Source: an uncultured Lachnospiraceae bacterium
GTDB lineage: Bacteria > Bacillota > Clostridia > Lachnospirales > Lachnospiraceae
DNA length: 6,771 nt
Assembly (NCBI GenBank): GCA_910577165.1
Contig: CAJTLX010000021.1
Coordinates: 1-6,771 of the forward strand
Reading direction: 5' to 3'
Below the pieces are notes generated by a model that did not search any database, had not been told where the DNA came from, and worked only from the letters and a program-made list of their open reading frames with translations. Below, in pieces: positions 1 to 5,457 of this stretch. The translations under genes were made by a program, and so were the position numbers. Within the stretch, counting starts at the first letter, position 1. Each line of letters begins with the position of its first letter.

Positions 1-315
1 CAGTTGCTGCCGGATACAGAAAAGTTGACCAAACAAATTATTCTCTATCACAGTATTTGCTGTGTGCTGATTTGGCCATCCTCCTTTACCCTTCCGAATG
101 CACTGCGCGCAGCGAACGATGTGAAATTTACAATGCTTGCCTCCATCAGTACCATGTGGATTTTCCGCATTGGTCTAAGTTACATATTAGCTGTTAGCTA
201 TGAGATGGGTGTATTGGGAGTCTGGATCGCGATGACTGTGGACTGGCTGGCGCGCGCTGCAATTTTTATCTGGAGATTTTTATCGGAGCGGTGGCGCAAG
301 TATGCAATGATTTGA
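1..315 (+). CDS. MATE-family efflux transporter, C-terminal end (partial, 5' end outside window)
   Basis: The reading frame is open from the first base and ends in TGA, giving about 104 residues of a protein family that is usually near 450 residues. The piece holds about three hydrophobic segments. These include an LPNALRAANDVKFTM stretch followed by MWIFRIGLSYILA, and a late GVWIAMTVDWLARAAIFIWRF helix that ends in a short basic tail (SERWRKYAMI). This pattern is what I know from the last helices of MATE proteins (NorM/DinF type), inner-membrane antiporters that expel drugs or metabolites in exchange for Na+ or H+. The substrate cannot be read from this fragment. The next gene starts 49 bases downstream on the same strand, and no hairpin terminator separates them, so co-transcription is possible. 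The family call is fairly safe; the subfamily is not. Confidence 0.85.
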   Translation, partial: QLLPDTEKLTKQIILYHSICCVLIWPSSFTLPNALRAANDVKFTMLASISTMWIFRIGLSYILAVSYEMGVLGVWIAMTVDWLARAAIFIWRFLSERWRKYAMI

Positions 316-352
316 TTTGGCTCGGAAGTACTTTTGAAAAATCTTAAAGATG

Positions 353-357
353 AGGGA
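353..357 (+). promoter_or_regulatory. Ribosome binding site choosing the ATG at 365
   Basis: AGGGA sits seven bases before the ATG at 365 and overlaps the alternative in-frame ATG at 350, which has no comparable purine-rich site of its own. This favours the later start and shortens the methyltransferase by five residues. Confidence 0.55.
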
Positions 358-364
358 AAAAAAG

Positions 365-1879
365 ATGGTAATTGAATTATATCAAAAGTTAGAGCAGGGC
401 GGACAAGCGCGCCAGACACTGGCAGCTTTGCGGGAGGCACTGCGGGAAGATAAGGGGGCGCGAGGGGAATTAGTTACCTATTGCGATGGCGATTTTGATG
501 CCCTTACTAAGTGTTTTTCAGCGGAGGATGCAAAGACACGCAAGAATGCTGCGCTTTTAGCGGGGGAACTTGCCATTCCGGTTTTAGACGAGTTATGGAT
601 GACCTATAGGACAGAGCAGACACGTTTTGTAAGAAGCGCGTATCTTATGGCGATAAAACATTACAATTATATAGAACTTTTGCCGCAGATAAAAAAGGCA
701 TTGGAGGAAGTAAATGCAATTTCTATAACGGAGGAAAACCGAAAACATTTGCAGGAGGAACGAAAACTTTTGCGGGAGCTGATTGTGGCAAAGGAACACG
801 CAAAATGGCATCGCTATACGGGGGAGTCTTTGGTTTCGGATCTGGTGCTGACCACGAACCGCAATCACCAATCATTGCTGTATTCAGAACTTGGCAGATG
901 CAAAAAGAAAGAATTTGGCGCGGGAATTATGGTGCGCACCGACAAACCGGGGAAGCTTTTCGCGCTGCGCACATTTGAGGAGATGTTTTTTGTGCTTCCG
1001 GGCGCGCAGAGATTGCCCGGCGATCCGCAAGCCGCCGCAGAAACACTTTTAAAGGCGGGGCTTGTCCGCTATCTAAGAGAACGGCATGAGGAGAGTTCGG
1101 CACCGTTTTTGTTTCGCATCGAAGTGCGTGGCACAATGCCGCTTGAAAAGCGGGGCAATTTCGTGCGGCGTTGTGCGGCGGTGCTTGAGGAGGGCGCAGG
1201 TGGCGCACTGGCGAACACGACAGATGGATATGAATTTGAACTGCGCCTGATCGAGACAAAAGAGGGAGAATGGTATGCACTCTTAAAATTATTTACTCTG
1301 CGCGATACGCGCTTTGCCTATCGGCAGAAAACGATCGCGGCGGGGATGCGCCCTGTGAACGCGGCACTGTGTATGGCACTTGCTAATACATGGGGGAAAG
1401 AAGAAAAATTTTTTCAGGAGGGGGCGCGTGTGCTTGACCCGTTCTGCGGGGCGGGAACAATGTTAATTGAGCGGGCGAAATGCGCGCCAGTAAAGGAGAT
1501 ATTTGGGATTGATCTCCTTGAACAGGCTGTGGATGCAGCGCGCTTTAACACGAAGCTTGCAGATCTTAATGCAAATTATATCAACCGTGATTTTTTTACC
1601 TTTACTTCGGAGATACTTTTTTCGGAGATTGTGACCGATATGCCTTTTACCACTTCAAAGGAGGAGGAGAAAGAAAGGGAGATCGAAAAATTGTATCAGC
1701 GTTTTTTTCTGCGCGCACCAGAATTGTTAAAGCCGGACGGTGTAATGCTGATTTTAACGCACAATCGCCCACTAATGTATCGGTATGCCAAAAATTTTTC
1801 CTGCTTAAAAGAATTTGAACTATCAAAAAAGGAAGGGAGTTATCTGTTTTTGCTAAGGCAGATCTTAGGGGAAAATTAG
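365..1879 (+). CDS. TRM11/THUMPD-like SAM-dependent RNA methyltransferase with HEAT-like N-terminus
   Basis: Predicted RNA (probably tRNA or rRNA guanine-N2) methyltransferase, 504 residues from the ATG at 365. That start is preferred over the in-frame ATG at 350 because AGGGA at 353-357 lies seven bases before it. Residues about 45-120 form amphipathic helix pairs resembling HEAT repeats. Residues about 155-325 look THUMP-like: an LVLTTNRNHQSLLYSEL segment, then FRIEVRG and a TTDGYEFELRLIE strand, followed by RPVNAALCMAL at about 330-339. The C-terminal Rossmann domain has the SAM-binding DPFCGAGT at 358-365, an acidic strand end GIDLLE at 381-386, and catalytic motif IV as DMPF at 425-428. 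DMPF differs from the usual DPPY but resembles the D-x-P-F form of eukaryotic THUMPD proteins. The gene lies between a MATE transporter and a MetH reactivation gene. The methyltransferase fold is certain; the RNA substrate and the THUMP and HEAT assignments are inferred. Confidence 0.8.
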   Translation: MVIELYQKLEQGGQARQTLAALREALREDKGARGELVTYCDGDFDALTKCFSAEDAKTRKNAALLAGELAIPVLDELWMTYRTEQTRFVRSAYLMAIKHYNYIELLPQIKKALEEVNAISITEENRKHLQEERKLLRELIVAKEHAKWHRYTGESLVSDLVLTTNRNHQSLLYSELGRCKKKEFGAGIMVRTDKPGKLFALRTFEEMFFVLPGAQRLPGDPQAAAETLLKAGLVRYLRERHEESSAPFLFRIEVRGTMPLEKRGNFVRRCAAVLEEGAGGALANTTDGYEFELRLIETKEGEWYALLKLFTLRDTRFAYRQKTIAAGMRPVNAALCMALANTWGKEEKFFQEGARVLDPFCGAGTMLIERAKCAPVKEIFGIDLLEQAVDAARFNTKLADLNANYINRDFFTFTSEILFSEIVTDMPFTTSKEEEKEREIEKLYQRFFLRAPELLKPDGVMLILTHNRPLMYRYAKNFSCLKEFELSKKEGSYLFLLRQILGEN

Positions 1880-1911
1880 AGGAATTTGAAAACAGGGTTA
1901 TGTGGTGAAAT

Positions 1912-2628
1912 ATGGAAAAAACAAAAATCGTATGGATAGAAAAAAAAGAATATAAAACACTGATAAATTTTAATATGGCAGCAAGTTTTTTGGGTTGCGA
2001 GAGAAATTTGCTGACGGGGGATATGGCGGAGGATTATAGGGAAGCTGCAGATCTTTTGATTGCAAATATTTGTCCGCGCTATATGTTTCAGATGATTCAG
2101 CTTTCGCGCGGACAAAAAGATGAGCTTTTTGGAAGTTTTCCTTTGGAAAAATTTTTTTCGAAAGAAAAAATTTTGCTTACGGGAAATTCCATCAGGGAGC
2201 ATTTGGGAAAGGAAGAGATCGCAGTGGCGGGCTGTCTAACGCTCGGTGAGGGAGCTGATCTGGTGATCGCGCAGCTTGAGCAGGAGAGTATGTTAAAAGC
2301 CATCTTTGCAGATGCCTTGGCGAATGCTGCGGTGGAGTTGCTTCGCGCAGAGCTTGAACGGGATGCGGCAAGAACGTTTAACAGAGAAGTTGGATGGCTT
2401 TTTGGAATCGGTTATGGCGATCTGCCACTTAGTTTGCAGAAAGATTTTTTGGAGGCGATGGGTGCGCAGGAGATTGGACTTACCGCAACAAAAAAGATGA
2501 TCCTTTGCCCGTCAAAATCCGTGACTGGTTTTTTAAATGTCAGAAAAAAAGATGGGGCGGGATGCAATGGAAAATGCAGTATTTGTCCGGAACGCGAAAG
2601 ATGTCATGTTTTTAAGAGTGAAGATTAG
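1912..2628 (+). CDS. Stand-alone vitamin B12-dependent methionine synthase activation (reactivation) domain protein
   Basis: A 238-residue protein resembling the C-terminal activation domain of cobalamin-dependent methionine synthase MetH. In full-length MetH this domain binds SAM and remethylates cob(II)alamin after accidental oxidation; here it is a separate protein. Visible signs are LTLGEGADLVI near residue 105, an alanine-rich helix (FADALANAAVELLRAELE), GYGDLPLSLQ at 167-176 in the place of the SAM-binding R/GY segment, and LCPSKSVTGF at 198-207 matching the family's PS-x-S-V-x-G motif. The tail adds four cysteines, C218, C222, C225 and C231 (C-x3-C-x2-C-x5-C), which could bind a metal or Fe-S cluster. 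GGTGA just before the ATG serves as ribosome binding site. The gene starts 32 bases after the methyltransferase, probably in the same transcript. No MetH catalytic part is in the window, so a MetH encoded elsewhere, or another corrinoid methyltransferase, is the likely partner. Confidence 0.82.
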   Translation: MEKTKIVWIEKKEYKTLINFNMAASFLGCERNLLTGDMAEDYREAADLLIANICPRYMFQMIQLSRGQKDELFGSFPLEKFFSKEKILLTGNSIREHLGKEEIAVAGCLTLGEGADLVIAQLEQESMLKAIFADALANAAVELLRAELERDAARTFNREVGWLFGIGYGDLPLSLQKDFLEAMGAQEIGLTATKKMILCPSKSVTGFLNVRKKDGAGCNGKCSICPERERCHVFKSED

Positions 2629-2647
2629 AAAAATTATCTTTTTTTTG

Positions 2648-2675
2648 TTGACAATTCAAAATATTCTAATAAAAT
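2648..2675 (+). promoter_or_regulatory. Sigma-A-type promoter for rsmD-coaD-coiled-coil operon
   Basis: A perfect -35 box TTGACA (2648-2653) is followed after 16 bases by TAAAAT (2670-2675), five of six matches to the -10 consensus. An A/T-rich stretch with eight T residues (2639-2646) sits directly upstream and may act as an UP element. Transcription would start near 2682, leaving a leader of about 15 bases that is almost entirely ribosome binding site. The promoter lies in the longest gap between the genes before it and rsmD, and so probably marks a new transcription unit. Confidence 0.65.
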
Positions 2676-2681
2676 AAGAAA

Positions 2682-2693
2682 AAGGGGGCGGGA
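2682..2693 (+). promoter_or_regulatory. Ribosome binding site for the TTG start of rsmD
   Basis: The purine-rich AAGGGGGCGGGA lies just before the TTG at 2698. The nearby ATG at 2693 is in another frame and meets a stop after four codons, so TTG is the start that gives the family-typical N-terminus MRVIAGKARR. Confidence 0.5.
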
Positions 2694-2697
2694 TGTT

Positions 2698-3249
2698 TTG
2701 CGGGTGATTGCTGGAAAAGCAAGAAGAATTTTGCTTGATGCGCCAAAGGGACTTGTGACAAGACCGACGACGGATCGCATCAAGGAAACTTTATTTAATA
2801 TAATCAATCAGGATTTGCCGGGAGCTACTTTTCTCGATCTCTTTGCTGGAAGTGGCGCGATCGGTATTGAAGCACTTAGCCGTGGCAGTAAAAGTGCAGT
2901 TTTTGTGGAGTGTGACCGGGAGGCACTCTCCTGTATTGCGGCGAATTTAGAGCGCGTAAGGCTTGCCGGAGATGCAAAGATTTTGCCGATGGAAGTGATG
3001 GGTGCGCTGACCTATTTAAGGAATGCAGAGCCGTTTGATATTATCTTTATGGATCCGCCATACCGGGGAAATTGGGTGGAAAAGGTACTTATGGCACTTG
3101 CGGACAACGCGGTATGCAGTCGGGATACTCTGGTGATTTTTGAGGCGGCAATTAAAGAGGAAACTGCATTTATAGGGGAATGTGGTTTTGAAGTGATACG
3201 TGAGAAATCTTATAAGACGAACAAACATATATTTGTTAAGAAGAAATAG
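2698..3249 (+). CDS. rsmD: 16S rRNA (guanine(966)-N2)-methyltransferase RsmD
   Basis: RsmD transfers a methyl group from SAM to N2 of G966 in helix 31 of 16S rRNA during 30S assembly. The 183-residue product is the usual size for Firmicute RsmD (YlbH). It begins MRVIAGKARR and contains the family signature TRPTTDRIKE at 21-30. Next come the SAM-binding stretch DLFAGSGAIGIEALSRG at 47-63, an acidic strand end (VECD, 70-73), and the catalytic motif IV DPPY at 119-122. It starts with TTG. Its own promoter lies directly upstream, and coaD follows after 28 bases, the same pairing as ylbH-ylbI in Bacillus subtilis. All expected motifs are intact. Confidence 0.95.
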   Translation: MRVIAGKARRILLDAPKGLVTRPTTDRIKETLFNIINQDLPGATFLDLFAGSGAIGIEALSRGSKSAVFVECDREALSCIAANLERVRLAGDAKILPMEVMGALTYLRNAEPFDIIFMDPPYRGNWVEKVLMALADNAVCSRDTLVIFEAAIKEETAFIGECGFEVIREKSYKTNKHIFVKKK

Positions 3250-3277
3250 CCGTTTTGCGGCGGAATGTGAGGAATTT

Positions 3278-3793
3278 ATGACAATAGGGATTTATCCGGG
3301 AAGTTTTGACCCTGTTACGTTGGGGCATTTGGACATTATCAAGCGTTCTTCAAAAATTGTGGACAAATTGATTATCGGGGTATTAAGTAACAGCGCGAAA
3401 AGACCGATGTTTTCCGCAGAAGAGCGCGTACATATGCTGGAGCTTGTGATCGGGGATATTGGAAATGCCACAGTACAAACATTTGACGGGCTGACAGTGG
3501 AGTTTGCAAGGAGCCTTGGGGCTACAGTGATGTTTCGCGGGCTGAGAGCGGTTACCGATTTTGAGTATGAGATACAGATTGCGCAGACAAACCACGCGTT
3601 AAGTCCGGATATTGATACTGTTTTTTTGACGACGAGCGTGAAGTATTCCTATCTTAGTTCCAGCATTGTCAAAGAGGTTGCAAGCTATGAGGGAAATATT
3701 GCAAAATTTGTACCGGAGATCATTTTGCCGCTTGTGACCAGCAAAATTAAGAGTTTAAGGAGTGTAAATAATGGCAACAGGCAGAAGCAGTAG
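3278..3793 (+). CDS. coaD: Phosphopantetheine adenylyltransferase (PPAT, CoaD)
   Basis: This cytosolic enzyme joins ATP and 4'-phosphopantetheine to give dephospho-CoA and pyrophosphate, the penultimate step of coenzyme A synthesis. The product has 171 residues, slightly longer than the usual 160 or so. The nucleotidyltransferase signature is GSFDPVTLGH at 8-17, with the catalytic T/G-x-H histidine at 17. Further family signs are KRPMFSAEERV at 41-51, RGLRAVTDFEYE at 87-98 and YSYLSSSIVKEVA at 123-135. The ATG at 3278 has GAGGA at 3269-3273. An upstream GTG at 3200 is in frame but would overlap rsmD and add 26 residues absent from the family. The last 23 bases, coding for a polar tail ending GNRQKQ, overlap the next gene. 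The active site is complete. Confidence 0.96.
   Translation: MTIGIYPGSFDPVTLGHLDIIKRSSKIVDKLIIGVLSNSAKRPMFSAEERVHMLELVIGDIGNATVQTFDGLTVEFARSLGATVMFRGLRAVTDFEYEIQIAQTNHALSPDIDTVFLTTSVKYSYLSSSIVKEVASYEGNIAKFVPEIILPLVTSKIKSLRSVNNGNRQKQ
3757..3762 (+). promoter_or_regulatory. Ribosome binding site inside coaD for the coiled-coil gene
   Basis: AAGGAG lies within the coaD coding sequence, eight bases before the ATG at 3771. It supports initiation of the downstream gene before coaD ends and suggests translational coupling. Confidence 0.7.
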
Positions 3794-4418
3794 GATAGAA
3801 CAGGTAATAGACGATATTTACGAGTTGGTGGAGAGTTGTAAGCCATCGACTTTTTCCCAGGCAAAATTAGTTGTCCCTAAAGACAATTTATATGATTTGC
3901 TGGGTGAGCTGCGTCTGCGCCTGCCGGATGAGATTAAGCGATACCAGAAGATTATTGCAAACCGCGACGCGCTGCTTGCCGACGCACAGGATCAGGCGAA
4001 TACGATCCGCGATCGCGCCAAGGAGGACGCGAAGAAGATGGTCAACGAAAATGAGATCACGCGCCAGGCCTACGAACAGGCCGGTGAGATTATGCAGAAC
4101 GCGCAGGAGCAGGCGCAGGCAATGCTTATGGAGGCGAACGAGGAAGCGGAATCGCTGCGCGCGGGCGCGCTAAGTTACACAAACGATATCTTAGCGGAGG
4201 TGGAAAAGGTACTGGCTACAGCATATGAGGAGAGCCGTATAAAGACGGAGGAAACCGTCTCCGCTCTAAAGCGCAATTTAGATGTGGTGCTTGAAAACCG
4301 CAGAGAGTTAAACGAACAGTTAGAATCACAGAATGTAAGCATAGAAACCGGAGGCGGATATGCGGGCAACGATTTTGATTTTGATGAAGACACATTTTTA
4401 CCGAATATGGATGAGTAA
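3771..4418 (+). CDS. coaD-linked coiled-coil protein of unknown function
   Basis: A soluble 215-residue protein with no signal peptide or membrane segment. Residues 1-60 form a conserved-looking head: a helix (SRIEQVIDDIYELVESC), then VVPKDNLYDLLGELRLRLPDEIKRYQKII. Residues about 62-185 are a long, charged helix with alanines every three to four positions (for example DAQDQANTIRDRAKEDAKK and AQEQAQAMLMEANEEAESL), typical of a dimeric coiled coil. The end is glycine-rich, then acidic (DFDFDEDTFL). From memory, similar proteins sit next to coaD in many Lachnospiraceae and are often labelled 'ATPase' or V-type ATPase subunit H-like; no nucleotide-binding motif is visible, so that label is not supported. 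The layout of short head plus long coiled coil recalls DivIVA/GpsB-like scaffolds or the ATP synthase b-type stalk, but this is only an analogy. The gene starts inside coaD. GC content is raised across the helix region. Confidence 0.85.
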   Translation: MATGRSSRIEQVIDDIYELVESCKPSTFSQAKLVVPKDNLYDLLGELRLRLPDEIKRYQKIIANRDALLADAQDQANTIRDRAKEDAKKMVNENEITRQAYEQAGEIMQNAQEQAQAMLMEANEEAESLRAGALSYTNDILAEVEKVLATAYEESRIKTEETVSALKRNLDVVLENRRELNEQLESQNVSIETGGGYAGNDFDFDEDTFLPNMDE

Positions 4419-4440
4419 AATAATTGTATTATTCTGTAGG

Positions 4441-5421
4441 TTAAATAAAGGAGAGAAGCAGCAGGGTAAGCAAATAGGCAAAGATCCCCTGCATCAGTTT
4501 TACAAATGCATAGCGGCGCATGGACAGTCCTGTCCCCAATGTCACGCTTTTGGTCTGCATCAGACCGGAAAACCCGCCAAAAGCAGTGACAGCAAGGGTC
4601 AGGGCTGTTTTCTGAACAGGGGGAAAAATATCTGCAATTTTTTGTATTCCACTGGTAATCTCAAGTAATCCGGAAATAAATGCAGTAAGGGGCGCAGGAA
4701 GCGGAAGATTTCCTGCAAAGGCGGAGAGCATGGAAAAGAGAATAACATAGCCACCAACCTTTGTAATGGTAGCAAAACTTTCGGTGATACTGGTATCTAA
4801 GGCTGAGAAAAAGGAAGGTGTACTGGCATTTGTATGAGAAATGGTATGTCGTGCAGTAAACGCGTATACATTTGCTGATTTTTCCTCCCCATGTCTTGCG
4901 AGAATAAAGATTACCGTGCTAAGCAGCGCGGAACTATACAGAATAATCAGCACAAATATTGCACAATACGGGACATTTAATTCCCTTGTAGCGACATAGC
5001 TGACAAGGAACATCATGCTGGCCTGATTGGAGAAGCAAAGCAGGAACATGGCATCGCGCTTGTTGATCCTGCCTGCAAGATAAAGAGTGGCAGCGGTCTT
5101 TGCACCGAGCGGCATTCCACAGAGCAGACCAATAAGCAGTGGGTAGCAGGCAGCGGATGAAATTGGGAAAATATGTGTAAAAATAGGAGAAAGCAGCAAT
5201 TCGAATGGTCTTGTCATATGTAGAGTAAGAATCAGCCCGGAGAGAATCAAAAAGGGCAAAAGGATGGGCAGCAAAGTTTTTGACCAGAGCAAAAGCCCGT
5301 CAAGCGCGCCACGCGCCGCCGTTTTTGGAAACAGGAGCATCAAAAACAGGAGAAAAAAAAGGATGAGATATAAAAATTTGCGCCCTGCACGGGAAAAAAT
5401 ATTCTTTTTGTGGTGGTTCAT
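4441..5421 (-). CDS. ylbJ: YlbJ-like sporulation integral membrane protein (nucleoside-recognition/Gate domain)
   Basis: A polytopic membrane protein of 326 residues, shorter than the roughly 400-residue Bacillus YlbJ. After a basic N-terminus come hydrophobic segments at about 16-31, 43-67, 92-117, 125-145, 150-175, 221-236 and 307-326. Gate-domain signs are LLPILLPFLILSGL at 50-63, CGMPLGAKTAATL at 101-113, FSNQASMMFLVSYVA at 130-144 and FGGFSGLMQT at 281-290. In Bacillus, ylbJ is needed for normal sporulation and is expressed in the mother cell; its substrate is unknown. It starts 36 bases after the tmcAL stop, in the same frame, with only a distant GGGGAG as ribosome binding site, so it probably depends on the tmcAL transcript. 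Its partner genes match the Bacillus ylb cluster, which supports the call. A SpmA-type Gate protein is a less likely alternative. Confidence 0.8.
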   Translation of the reverse strand: MNHHKKNIFSRAGRKFLYLILFFLLFLMLLFPKTAARGALDGLLLWSKTLLPILLPFLILSGLILTLHMTRPFELLLSPIFTHIFPISSAACYPLLIGLLCGMPLGAKTAATLYLAGRINKRDAMFLLCFSNQASMMFLVSYVATRELNVPYCAIFVLIILYSSALLSTVIFILARHGEEKSANVYAFTARHTISHTNASTPSFFSALDTSITESFATITKVGGYVILFSMLSAFAGNLPLPAPLTAFISGLLEITSGIQKIADIFPPVQKTALTLAVTAFGGFSGLMQTKSVTLGTGLSMRRYAFVKLMQGIFAYLLTLLLLSFI

Positions 5422-5457
5422 AACGGCGCAGACTCCCCAAAGCTTTTCCCTGCTATT

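Noticed and set aside
927..1280. 117-residue minus-strand open frame opposite the methyltransferase
   Set aside because: It is a shadow of a GC-rich part of the real gene with no recognisable motif and no start signals.
2629..2646. Possible terminator after the MetH activation gene (A5, short loop, T8)
   Set aside because: The stem would be only A-U pairs with no GC core, so it is unlikely to terminate well; the T-run fits better as the A/T-rich upstream part of the rsmD promoter.
3200..3277. N-terminal extension of coaD from the GTG at 3200
   Set aside because: It overlaps the end of rsmD by 50 bases, and the added residues (arginine-rich) are absent from the family, which begins MTIGIYPGSFDP. 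The ATG at 3278 has its own GAGGA site.
3871..4173. 100-residue arginine-rich open frame within the coiled-coil gene
   Set aside because: It is the out-of-frame shadow of the GC-rich coiled-coil codons (CGC, GCG); no ribosome binding site and no family resemblance.
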